Below, in pieces: positions 52,442 through 61,334 of a DNA stretch of 64,000 nt. The DNA is from Tenacibaculum jejuense (GTDB lineage: Bacteria > Bacteroidota > Bacteroidia > Flavobacteriales > Flavobacteriaceae): positions 744,001 to 808,000 of the forward strand of contig NZ_LT899436.1 of assembly GCF_900198195.1 (NCBI RefSeq), read 5' to 3'. The notes under the pieces are model-generated. The model did no database searches. It was not told the DNA's origin and saw nothing but the letters and a program-made list of their open reading frames with translations. A program made the position numbers and the translations under genes. The stretch's first letter is position 1, and the number at the start of each line of letters is the position of its first letter.

Positions 52442-53665
52442 ATGCCGCGTTGGTTAATCCCAGTATTAATTATTACAAGTTTAATTGTAATTTTTGAAGC
52501 TTATACTTTTCAAGCCATTAAGATGGTGACAAAAAACACCTATATTAAATATCTTTGGCTTGGGTTAAGTTTAATTGCTTACATAAACTTTTTTTACACG
52601 ATTTTTTCTTCTGATAGAAGTTCTGGTCAAACTAGGCAATTTCAATGGGCAGCAGGATTTATGTTGTTAGCATTATTGCCAAAAATTATGATTGTACTTG
52701 TAATGTTTGGTGAAGATATTGTACGACTTTTTCAAAAAGGAGTTTCGATGATGTCTAATGAAGCAACAAAACCTCTTGCAGGAAGAAGAAAATTTATTTC
52801 TCAATTAGCTTTAAGTTTAGCAGCGATTCCTTTTGCTAGTATGTTGTATGGAATTTTTAAAGGAAAGTACAATTACAAAGTTTTAAAATACCAATTGGCT
52901 TTTAAAGATTTGCCAGAAGCTTTTGATGGTTTTACAATTACACAAATCACAGATATTCATTCTGGAAGTTTCGATAATAAAGAGAAAATTCAATATGGAG
53001 TAGATTTAATTAATGAGCAACAATCGGATATGATTTTATTTACGGGTGATATTGTAAATAATTTTGCTCATGAAATGGATGATTGGATTGATGTGTTTAA
53101 ACAATTAGAAGCACCTCGAGGTAAGTTTTCTATTTTAGGAAATCACGATTATGGAGATTACTCTTCTTGGAAAACTGATGAAGATAAAGAAGCTAATTTT
53201 CAAGCGATAAAAGATATTCATCCAAAAATTGGCTTTGAACTTTTATTGAATGAAAGTAGATACATAGAGAAAGATGGTGAAAAAATTGCTTTAGTTGGAG
53301 TTGAAAATTGGGGAAAAGGATTTAAAAAAGAAGGTGATTTAAAGAAAGCTTCAGAAGGAATACAAAAAGAAGATTTTAAAGTATTAATGAGTCATGATCC
53401 AACACATTGGGAGTTAAAGGTAAAAGAAGATGATTTCAATTATCAATTAACTTTAAGTGGTCATACGCATGGTTTACAATTCGGAATTGAAATTCCTGGT
53501 TTTTTACGCTGGAGTCCGTCTCAATATGTATATAAACAATGGGCAGGATTGTATGAAGAGTTCGGACGTTATATTAACGTAAACAGAGGTTTTGGATACC
53601 ATGCTTTTCCGGGTAGAGTAGGAATTTGGCCAGAAATTACTGTTATAGAGTTAAAAAAAGCTTGA
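52442..53665 (+). CDS. Membrane-anchored metallophosphoesterase
   Basis: 407 residues. About four helices in the first 120 residues, including a Tat-like RRKFISQLALSLAAIPFASMLYG (about 115-138) before the catalytic domain. The domain then carries TDIHSG (D.H), FTGDIVNN (GD), LGNHDYGDY (GNHD) and SGHTHGLQFGIEIPG (GHTH), all four metal-binding motifs of the calcineurin-like family. Similar to YkuE/YaeI-type enzymes thought to act on lipids or UDP-lipids. Own promoter. Confidence 0.9.
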   Translation: MPRWLIPVLIITSLIVIFEAYTFQAIKMVTKNTYIKYLWLGLSLIAYINFFYTIFSSDRSSGQTRQFQWAAGFMLLALLPKIMIVLVMFGEDIVRLFQKGVSMMSNEATKPLAGRRKFISQLALSLAAIPFASMLYGIFKGKYNYKVLKYQLAFKDLPEAFDGFTITQITDIHSGSFDNKEKIQYGVDLINEQQSDMILFTGDIVNNFAHEMDDWIDVFKQLEAPRGKFSILGNHDYGDYSSWKTDEDKEANFQAIKDIHPKIGFELLLNESRYIEKDGEKIALVGVENWGKGFKKEGDLKKASEGIQKEDFKVLMSHDPTHWELKVKEDDFNYQLTLSGHTHGLQFGIEIPGFLRWSPSQYVYKQWAGLYEEFGRYINVNRGFGYHAFPGRVGIWPEITVIELKKA

Positions 53666-53751
53666 TTTCCAGCTTTTTTATAGTGTTTTTATGGGTTCTT
53701 AATAAAAAAATAGTAATTTTAAGCGCTATATAGTTAAAATTCTTTAACAAA

Positions 53752-54045
53752 ATGACAAAGTTTGGAGAAATCATTAATATTCAAAAACCAGTATTGATCG
53801 ATTTTTATTTTGACTGGGACGATACTGAAAATAATCTTGACACTCTTCGAGATGTTGCAGCCGCTTTAGGAGACAAAGCTAAAGTGATTAAAATTGACAT
53901 TAAGAAAAATGAAATTTTAGCATCTGCATTAAAAGTAAAAGGAAATCCAACTTTTATGATATATAAAAATGGAGAAATGATGTGGAGAAAAACAGGAGAA
54001 CAAGATGCTAATACCTTAATAGGTTTAGTTCAACAATATGTATAA
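53752..54045 (+). CDS. Thioredoxin-fold protein without the CXXC active site
   Basis: 97 residues. PVLIDFYFDWDDTENNLDTLRDVAAAL and KVIKIDIKKNEILASALKVKGNPTFMIYKNGEMMWRKTGEQ match thioredoxin strand by strand, including the cis-Pro (GNPTF). The WCxxC position reads FDWDDTEN, so both active-site cysteines are absent. It cannot be a disulfide reductase and probably binds a partner or has another role. It has its own terminator at 54065. Confidence 0.88.
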   Translation: MTKFGEIINIQKPVLIDFYFDWDDTENNLDTLRDVAAALGDKAKVIKIDIKKNEILASALKVKGNPTFMIYKNGEMMWRKTGEQDANTLIGLVQQYV

Positions 54046-54064
54046 AATTTAAACAAAAATAAAA

Positions 54065-54092
54065 GGAAGTCACCAATAGGTGACTTTTTTGT
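54065..54092 (+). terminator. Terminator of the thioredoxin-like gene
   Basis: Stem AAGTCACC / GGTGACTT with loop AATA, then TTTT, 20 bases after the stop. Confidence 0.85.
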
Positions 54093-54101
54093 TTTTACGA
54101 T

Positions 54102-55145
54102 TTAATGTAGTTCGAATAGCTTTTCTTTCTGTTTTAAGTACTCATTAAAAATAACATACATTTTATCTTGGTATTCTTTTAGGCTTTGAAGATTACCACG
54201 CATATAGTTTTCAATTGTAATTGCAGCTTCTTTAGCTGTATAAATCGCATTTGAGATTCCATGAGAAGAAATAGGGTTAAAAGCCATAGCTGCATCACCT
54301 ATACTTAATATATTCTGAAATGAAATTTTTGATGGGATTGAAGAATTTGCTTGCTTTCCAAAAACTTTAAAATTGCCTTTTGCAGGAATACAGTATTTTA
54401 AAAAAGATGTTTCGTTAAGTAAAGTGTTCCAGTTTTTATAATCTTTAAAATCGGTATAAAGTTTATTTTCTTTTGTGGTGTATAAAGAAACAATTCTAGT
54501 TGTTTCATTTAAATCAGAAATTGTTCCCCAAGCATTACTGAAAGATTCAGTGAAAAATCCGTATTTTAAATTAGGTCCCGTTTTAGGTAAATAACATAAA
54601 TAAGCCAAGTTCTTATCATATTCAATACTGCTAATGTTAGCTTGTTTTAAAATATATCTTTTTCTTCCTGTGGCGTCTACGATTAAATCACTATTAATTG
54701 TTATGGCTTTATTATTAAGTTTTCTAATTGATATACTGTTTGGTTTCTCGTTTAAAGCTACTTTAGTAATATCTTTAGCATGAACAATATGTTTACTTTT
54801 TTCTTCTAAAGCAGTAATGATTTTCTGTTTGTTGATTTTTAAACCATTATTATATTTTCCTTTTAAGAAGAAGTTTTCATCACTAATTTGTGAATTGTTC
54901 CATTTTGATTGATAGCCATATGTTTTTGTTGAAAAAGCCTCAAAAACAGATAAAAGATCAATTTCATATAAAAGTTCTAAAGTACTAGGAGGAATAGTTT
55001 CAGCTAGAGGTAAGTTTTGTTTTGAATTTACTTTATCAACAAGAATACTATTGATTCCCTTTCTTTCTAATAGTAATTGTAAAATGAGTCCTGAAACTCC
55101 TTTTCCAATAATTAGAACCTCGGTTTTTAATTGTTCAGGACTCAT
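54102..55145 (-). CDS. LodB-like FAD-dependent oxidoreductase
   Basis: 347 residues. IIGKGVSGLILQLLLERKGINSILVDK is the Rossmann GxGxxG start, ATGRKRYILKQA follows and IGDAAMAFNPISSHGISNAIYTAKEAA is the GD motif of the p-hydroxybenzoate-hydroxylase/GR2 flavoprotein family. It stands directly behind a LodA-like gene (9 bases between), the order found in Marinomonas, where LodB is needed to make the tryptophylquinone cofactor of LodA. Its role here is by that analogy. Confidence 0.82.
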   Translation of the reverse strand: MSPEQLKTEVLIIGKGVSGLILQLLLERKGINSILVDKVNSKQNLPLAETIPPSTLELLYEIDLLSVFEAFSTKTYGYQSKWNNSQISDENFFLKGKYNNGLKINKQKIITALEEKSKHIVHAKDITKVALNEKPNSISIRKLNNKAITINSDLIVDATGRKRYILKQANISSIEYDKNLAYLCYLPKTGPNLKYGFFTESFSNAWGTISDLNETTRIVSLYTTKENKLYTDFKDYKNWNTLLNETSFLKYCIPAKGNFKVFGKQANSSIPSKISFQNILSIGDAAMAFNPISSHGISNAIYTAKEAAITIENYMRGNLQSLKEYQDKMYVIFNEYLKQKEKLFELH

Positions 55146-55154
55146 TATAATGTA

Positions 55155-57581
55155 TTATTTGAAGATTAAAAAGAATTCTGAAGAACCTTCAGATCCTCCA
55201 CATTTATCAATGTAATTTACTTCTATAGTCACAAATGAATTTGCAAATTCTTGTAAGTTTGATGTGATGTCAATTGGAGCTTCAGGAGTGATTCTGCCAC
55301 TACAATTATTACTAAAATCGTGAGTAAAAACAATGTTACCGTTAATTTTCATTTCAAAAACATCGTCAACATGAACATTACCTGTTCCTTCAAGATTAGA
55401 TGATAGGAATGCTGATAAGTCTTCTGGAATCCAAACCATTTCTCTTGTGTTTGTGTAGAATACACTTGGCGGAGCTAATCTCACAGGTTTAGCAGGAATA
55501 GCTTTTCCTAAAAATACCGAAGTTATGTTTTTTACGTTTTTACTTTCTGAAGCTACATAAACCAATTCTGGAATTCCGTTTACATTAGATTTTCTACCAG
55601 CAACCACACCAACATTTTTCCATTTGTATACCATGTTAATCAAGCCGTTCATATATCCGCCTTCTGCATGATAACCAACGTAGCCAGTATCTGTAGTCAT
55701 TAACCAAGGGAGTCTGTTCGCATAAACATATTGAATAGTTTCAGGTTTTAATTCAGAATTGCGCATGGCAACTAAACTTTCTTCAGTAAGCACATCTACA
55801 GGTAAATTTGCGGCCCACCAAGCAGGAATTGGATATTGACTATCTAAAAATACTTTCTGGCAACTACCAGCATCTGATTGCCAAGGAATTCCCATCCATT
55901 TTGTTAAATCACCTGGTGTACTTTTCCATAACCACCCCTTATTACTATTTCCGCTGATAGATTCTTTAACATCATCAGAATTCATTTGAAATCCAAAATC
56001 ATTATAAAATATTTGACTTTGTTCTTCTGGAGTAGCTGCACCAATTCTTACTTCGCGTAATCCGAAGAAAGAATTCCCAGGAGTAATATTTGCATATGCT
56101 AAAGAGTTTTCAGCATACATTTGTGCATGTCGCATTGGCCATGTTAATTCTACACCAGGGTGGAATCCTCCACCATATAATGTTTCTAAAACGGCACGAG
56201 TCATTAATAAAGCTGTTTTAGCTGGATCTTTAGCTGCTTCTAAATATTGATTTTGATAATGTTTACCAAGCTCGTCCATGGTAGTATAATCTCCTTCTAA
56301 TGAAGTAAAGCTACCATCTCTCCATTTTCTTAATTCATCATATAAAACTGGTGGAATAGCAAACCATTGCGCTGGACTTCCAGGGTAATTAATTCCATCT
56401 CCAGGATAAAACGGATATTGTAATTCTTGAGTTCCACTACCAATATTTGTGATATCTGTTTTGCTTTTACTAGGGATTATTGGTTCGTTATTATAGTTGT
56501 ATAATGGATCTCTAAATAATTGAAAAATCTTATTACGAACAGGTTGTGCAGCTTCAGAATTACTGTACAAAGCTTTAAATTCTTCAGTTGTCAATTCATC
56601 TATAGTTTCTCTAAAAGAAGGTGCTAGGAAATCACTTAAGTTAACCCATTGCATTCTATATAATCTGTAAAGTACAGGGAAGATTAAACTAAAGTCTGTA
56701 GTAAAACTTTCGTTAGCGATACCACAAATAAGATCGTACATTGTTGCTAAAGGTTGAATTTGCGGAGCGTAATCTGGTGGAGCAGAAGCAACCCAAGCAG
56801 CAGAATCAGCATCATTAAGTTCGTAAGTTGTTCCATTCATGGTCACTTTAGCAGTCACTTTTCCATCACAAATATCATCGTACCAGTTTGAGTTATCAGC
56901 AAAATCTGTGTTTAAGTCAGAAGGATTTAATGCAGCAGAAATTCCATCACCCGGATAAAAAATAAGTGATCCTTCATCGTATTCAATAGCTCCTAAGTTT
57001 ACATCTCTAGCATTTAAATTCATTGCTTTTGCAATAAAACTATTGTTTTGTCCTTCTAAAGGAAAAGGAAATTTACCGCCTAATGCTACTGGTGATGTGT
57101 TTTTAGAAGTAATAGTTGTAGGAGCTGGACTGTTAACCAATTCCTTTCTGTAATCATAATCTTTACCGTTAATTAATTGTTCGTTAAGAACATTCGGATT
57201 TCTTCTAGAGGTACTTATTCCTGGAGCAATTTTTTCAGTGAAAAAATTAGGACTTAAATTGTGATTATCTGTGTTTACAGATAAATCTAAACTGTTATTA
57301 AAATCATACCAGAAAGGTTTTTTATTAGCAACTTCAACAGTCCATTCGATATCGCAAGAAGCCGGATCTATTTTTTGAATAGGTTTTCCGTTATCGTCAC
57401 ATTCGTAAATATAAAAGCGTTGCGCTTGTTTTTTTAAGGCTCCGTCTTTGGTGTGGAATTCTAAGTTTTCTTCGTATAAATTTGCCCAAGGAACTTCTGG
57501 GGTAAAAACAACATCTTTTTTATTCGTAGGACCATTTCCAAGTCTAGCAATTCCTATAGATGGATAAATTCGTAGTTTCAT
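55155..57581 (-). CDS. LodA-like tryptophylquinone (CTQ) amino-acid oxidase
   Basis: 808 residues. MKLRIYPSIGIARLGNGPT is the opening of the L-lysine epsilon-oxidase LodA/GoxA family, and GGGFHPGVELTWPMR (around 470-484) matches its conserved motif. PWQSDAGSC (567-574) puts D570 and C574 where LodA has D512 and the cofactor Cys516. W626 in NRLPWL, 52 residues later, is the candidate Trp partner. No signal peptide, as in LodA, which is secreted without one. The family oxidises amino acids to release H2O2, and LodA is antibacterial. The substrate here (Lys, Gly or other) cannot be read from the sequence. Confidence 0.85.
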   Translation of the reverse strand: MKLRIYPSIGIARLGNGPTNKKDVVFTPEVPWANLYEENLEFHTKDGALKKQAQRFYIYECDDNGKPIQKIDPASCDIEWTVEVANKKPFWYDFNNSLDLSVNTDNHNLSPNFFTEKIAPGISTSRRNPNVLNEQLINGKDYDYRKELVNSPAPTTITSKNTSPVALGGKFPFPLEGQNNSFIAKAMNLNARDVNLGAIEYDEGSLIFYPGDGISAALNPSDLNTDFADNSNWYDDICDGKVTAKVTMNGTTYELNDADSAAWVASAPPDYAPQIQPLATMYDLICGIANESFTTDFSLIFPVLYRLYRMQWVNLSDFLAPSFRETIDELTTEEFKALYSNSEAAQPVRNKIFQLFRDPLYNYNNEPIIPSKSKTDITNIGSGTQELQYPFYPGDGINYPGSPAQWFAIPPVLYDELRKWRDGSFTSLEGDYTTMDELGKHYQNQYLEAAKDPAKTALLMTRAVLETLYGGGFHPGVELTWPMRHAQMYAENSLAYANITPGNSFFGLREVRIGAATPEEQSQIFYNDFGFQMNSDDVKESISGNSNKGWLWKSTPGDLTKWMGIPWQSDAGSCQKVFLDSQYPIPAWWAANLPVDVLTEESLVAMRNSELKPETIQYVYANRLPWLMTTDTGYVGYHAEGGYMNGLINMVYKWKNVGVVAGRKSNVNGIPELVYVASESKNVKNITSVFLGKAIPAKPVRLAPPSVFYTNTREMVWIPEDLSAFLSSNLEGTGNVHVDDVFEMKINGNIVFTHDFSNNCSGRITPEAPIDITSNLQEFANSFVTIEVNYIDKCGGSEGSSEFFLIFK

Positions 57582-57710
57582 TGTTATCTGATTTTAGGTT
57601 TGTAATCAAATTTAGTTTTAGAAACTATGGTAATTAGAAGAAATGTATTAAGAAGCTAAAAAGAGGGAATAAGCAAGGTTTTTAAAGGAATAAATGTTTT
57701 ATAAAGAAAA

Positions 57711-57740
57711 AAAAGAGTATCTATTTTTTAGATACTCTTT
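57711..57740 (-). terminator. Terminator of the DUF2723 gene
   Basis: Perfect 12-bp stem AAAGAGTATCTA (57712-57723) / TAGATACTCTTT (57729-57740) with a TTTTT loop, just below the stop at 57748. T-rich on the minus strand after the stem. Confidence 0.85.
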
Positions 57741-57747
57741 TTCTGAT

Positions 57748-60700
57748 TTATTCAATACTGATAGAATCCAGTAATTTTTTTTGCATCATTTCTAAAGAAT
57801 CAAGCATTTGCAACTCGCGTTCTTTTTCCTCTTCTGGCATTTGAACCAAATGATTTAATAAAAAGAGTTTGCTGTCTAGCATTTGCTCAATTGTGTTTTG
57901 ATATGCTCTATCGTTATCAAACCTCTTAATTTGAGCCATAATATTTTGATACATAAATATTGTGGTTTCTAGGTCATCAGCAATGTAATCGATTTTGTCG
58001 TATGTGCTGTAATGTTCTAATTGTTGGTTAAAAATATCAAGAAGAGTCTCAGCTGTTTCTCTTGCTTTGTTTTTATCTCCAATTCTATAGTAAAGTTCAG
58101 GATAACCTAAAGAAATACTATAATGACCAAAGTCTTTTATAGGCATTTTATGAAGTGATAAGTCTAAAACTTCTTTTGCAGTTGCCGTATCTCCTTTGAT
58201 TAAGTATTCTTCAGATAAACGCATTAAGTTATTACGTAAAGAAATAACATTACGCTTTGCTTGTTCATCTAAATAAATTTCTCCATTATTTATTGTTTTC
58301 CAATCCCATTTTTTAACGTTAGTGTACATTTTTTCAGGATCAATTCGTCCCATATCAAACATTGATCTACCAGCAATAGGAGTTCTAATAGGAACTAATT
58401 TATAGGCCATTCCGTCTAACTGTAAATAATCTTTTAACCATATGTATTCTTCATCTGCTCCAGCTCCACCAGTAAAGTATATTGGTCGTTTCCAGTCAAA
58501 ATTATTTAAAATGTCTAACATTAAAATTCTATTCTTTGTAATGGCTTCATCTATTTTTATATCAATATAATCTACCATTTTATCTGCATCTTTAGCCGCT
58601 ACAATTCCTGATTTTAGTGCATTTCGCTTATTCACAGGTATACGTATTCTTGTGGTTGGATATATTTTCTCTTTCAATCCACTTGGTGATTCGTAATAAG
58701 TAGCTTCATGATCTGTAGCTATCCAGTCCATGAAAGATTTTAATGGAATTACTGAATCTTTTAATTTAGGATGAGGAAAATGATAGGCGATATCTAAAGT
58801 TCCATACTTATACTGATGATGTTGAAGTTTAGAAGGTATAGGATCGGCATCATATGTTTTTTTCTTCATTTGATCGATGTACCAATCTGTAGCAAATAAA
58901 CTTGTGTTGATAATTTTAATATCTCTACGTACGCCTTCAATTTGTTGCATATACCATAAAGGGAAAGTGTCATTATCTCCGATGGTAAATATAATGGCAT
59001 TAGGGTCACAACTTTCTAAATAAGTTTGTGCGTTTAATTGTGCAATGTAACGATCTGCTCTATCGTGATCATCCCAGTTTTGGAATCCCATTAATGCAGG
59101 AACACTTAATAAAGATACAATCGATATAGCTAAAGCTGCGATAGGTTTTTTACCATAAACCTTTAAAGCTTCATAAAGTGCTAGAACACCAAAGCCTATC
59201 CAAATGGCAAAGACATAAAAAGATCCAACAACAGCATAATCACGTTCTCTTGGTTCAAAAGGTTTAGGGTTTGTATAGAATATGATGGCAAAACCAGTAA
59301 AAACGAAGAATAAACCTAAAGTATACCAGCGTTTTTTATCTTCTTTTACATGGTATAATAAACCAATAATACCTAATATTAAAGGTAAAAAGTAATATGT
59401 ATTTCTTCCTTTGTTGTTTTTAACATCATCTGGTAATTTATCTTGTGGAATTCCAAAAAATTCATCAATAGGTTTTATACCACTTAACCAATTACCGTTA
59501 TTATCCAAATGTCCTTGTATATCATTTTGTCTACCAACAAAGTTCCACATAAAATAGCGTCCGTACATATAACCAAATTGGTAATTGAACATAAATTTTA
59601 AGTTTTCAACAAAAGTTGGTCTACGTCTACTTCTTGGAGGTATGCCTGCTATTTGTTTGTAGTATTGTTCAGCACCAGGATCAACCATTCTAGGAATAAA
59701 GCCTTTGTGTTTGCTTGACCACTTTGGAATTACATTTTGGTATTGATTTACAATTTCATATTTACCATTAATTTTTTCATACTTAGGTTTGTCATCTACA
59801 TAAATTTCTTCTCCATTTGAATCTCTTTCCAATTCTTTATCAAAAGCAAATGAATAATATTTATCATAAAACACATTTGCATCTCCATATTGTTCACGAT
59901 TATAATATGCTAATAATTCTCTTGCACTAGAAGGGTTGTTTTCATTAATAATTGTGTCTGCATTAGCTCTAATAGGAAGCATTAACCAAGAAGAGAAACC
60001 TATCATGATAAAAAGAATAGATAAAATTGCAGTATTAACTAATACTAAATTCTTTCTTCTTGTGTATTGTAAACCATATATAAAAAGGCCAACCAATACT
60101 AAACCTGCTATTATTGTTCCAGAATTATATGGAAGCCCTACTGAATTAATAAAGAATAACTCAGAAGCACTGAAGAATTTTAAAGTAAAAGGGAATAAAA
60201 ATTTGAAGACAAAAGCTAATACTAAGATTGAAATAACTGTTGCTATAGCAGTAGTTTTAATATTAATTTCTTTGAAATTTTTAAAAAAGTATAACATTAC
60301 TATAGAAGGAATAACCAGTAATGATAAAATATGGACACCAAATGATAAACCAACAACATAACTAATTACTAATAACCATTTATTTCCTCTTTGTAAATGC
60401 ATTTCACTTTCCCACTTTAAACCTAGCCAAAATAAAATTGCCATTAAGAATGAAGACATTGCATATACTTCGCCTTCTACAGCACTAAACCAAAAGCTGT
60501 CAGAAAATGTGTAAGCTAATGAGCCCACTAGTCCACTTCCTAAAACAGCAATCTTTTCTCCTAGACCGAACGAATTATTTTTATTAACTAAACGCTCTGC
60601 TAAATTTGTAATAGTCCAGAACATAAATAAAATAGTAAAAGCACTTGCTAAACCAGACATGAAGTTAACCAAGAAAGCCCAATTACTAGGGTCACCACTA

Positions 60701-60906
60701 AACATAGCAAAAAAAGCTCCTAACATTTGAAATAGAGGTGCACCAGGAGGGTGACCAACTTCTAAATTCACGGCTGTAGAAATATATTCGCCACAATCCC
60801 AAAAGCTTACTGTAGGTTCCAGAGTTAAGGTGTAAGTTATTAGTGCAATACCAAATGAAACCCAACCTAATATTATGTTCCATTTTTTGAAGCTAAAGTC
60901 TTTCAT
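57748..60906 (-). CDS. DUF2723 membrane glycosyltransferase (GT-C type, TMEM260-like)
   Basis: 1052 residues. About 11 membrane segments in the first 600 residues. TLEPTVSFWDCGEYISTAVNLEVGHPPGAPLFQMLG is the signature: the Asp in the WDCGEY segment is the GT-C catalytic acid and HPPG follows. GRDYAVVGSFYVFAIWIGFGVLAL-like helices precede a soluble C-terminal part (about 640-1052) with tetratricopeptide-like helices (YYRIGDKNKARETAETLLDIF). Related to human TMEM260, a protein O-mannosyltransferase. Probably glycosylates exported proteins in Bacteroidetes. Confidence 0.88.
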   Translation of the reverse strand: MKDFSFKKWNIILGWVSFGIALITYTLTLEPTVSFWDCGEYISTAVNLEVGHPPGAPLFQMLGAFFAMFSGDPSNWAFLVNFMSGLASAFTILFMFWTITNLAERLVNKNNSFGLGEKIAVLGSGLVGSLAYTFSDSFWFSAVEGEVYAMSSFLMAILFWLGLKWESEMHLQRGNKWLLVISYVVGLSFGVHILSLLVIPSIVMLYFFKNFKEINIKTTAIATVISILVLAFVFKFLFPFTLKFFSASELFFINSVGLPYNSGTIIAGLVLVGLFIYGLQYTRRKNLVLVNTAILSILFIMIGFSSWLMLPIRANADTIINENNPSSARELLAYYNREQYGDANVFYDKYYSFAFDKELERDSNGEEIYVDDKPKYEKINGKYEIVNQYQNVIPKWSSKHKGFIPRMVDPGAEQYYKQIAGIPPRSRRRPTFVENLKFMFNYQFGYMYGRYFMWNFVGRQNDIQGHLDNNGNWLSGIKPIDEFFGIPQDKLPDDVKNNKGRNTYYFLPLILGIIGLLYHVKEDKKRWYTLGLFFVFTGFAIIFYTNPKPFEPRERDYAVVGSFYVFAIWIGFGVLALYEALKVYGKKPIAALAISIVSLLSVPALMGFQNWDDHDRADRYIAQLNAQTYLESCDPNAIIFTIGDNDTFPLWYMQQIEGVRRDIKIINTSLFATDWYIDQMKKKTYDADPIPSKLQHHQYKYGTLDIAYHFPHPKLKDSVIPLKSFMDWIATDHEATYYESPSGLKEKIYPTTRIRIPVNKRNALKSGIVAAKDADKMVDYIDIKIDEAITKNRILMLDILNNFDWKRPIYFTGGAGADEEYIWLKDYLQLDGMAYKLVPIRTPIAGRSMFDMGRIDPEKMYTNVKKWDWKTINNGEIYLDEQAKRNVISLRNNLMRLSEEYLIKGDTATAKEVLDLSLHKMPIKDFGHYSISLGYPELYYRIGDKNKARETAETLLDIFNQQLEHYSTYDKIDYIADDLETTIFMYQNIMAQIKRFDNDRAYQNTIEQMLDSKLFLLNHLVQMPEEEKERELQMLDSLEMMQKKLLDSISIE

Positions 60907-61043
60907 AATTTGAATAAAAAATCAATGCGAATGTACTAAATATTTTATGTAAAAATTTAGCAATTATTCTGATGTTGAATACAAAACAAAAATAGAGTGA
61001 AAGCTTATGCTTCATTAATAAATTTCTGTTAAAAGAAAAAAAA

Positions 61044-61075
61044 GTTTGCAGAAACAAAAAATAGTTATAAATTTG
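61044..61075 (+). promoter_or_regulatory. Bacteroidetes promoter for the first tRNA-Gln (TTTG-N20-TAAATTTG)
   Basis: -33 TTTG at 61044-61047 and -7 TAAATTTG at 61068-61075, 20 bases apart, with the tRNA starting 16 bases further on. The best promoter in the window. Confidence 0.72.
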
Positions 61076-61091
61076 CAGCCGCAATAACTAT

Positions 61092-61162
61092 TGGCCTATG
61101 GTGTAATGGTAACACACCGGTTTTTGGTACCGATATTCAAGGTTCGAGTCCTTGTAGGCCAA
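61092..61162 (+). tRNA. tRNA-Gln (anticodon TTG), copy 1
   Basis: 71 bases. Acceptor TGGCCTA pairs with TAGGCCA, the T arm reads GGTTCGAGTCC, and the anticodon loop TTTTGGT gives TTG. The 3' CCA is not encoded. It is identical to copy 2 at 63860. Confidence 0.96.
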
Positions 61163-61168
61163 CATTAT

Positions 61169-61200
61169 AAAAAGCTTCTGCAGTTCGTAGAAGCTTTTTT
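61169..61200 (+). terminator. Terminator of tRNA-Gln copy 1
   Basis: Perfect 11-bp stem AAAAAGCTTCT / AGAAGCTTTTT with a 9-base loop and a T-run, 6 bases after the tRNA. Confidence 0.85.
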
Positions 61201-61334
61201 GCATTTGGTACCATCATATAAACAGATGGGTAAATTGCATGTTCTTTTTGTCTACAGTTGAAAACGGTTAAACGAATTTTAGAGTTTTAACTGTTTGTTT
61301 GGTAGTAATTTAGTGGGAGTAAAACCCCGTTATC

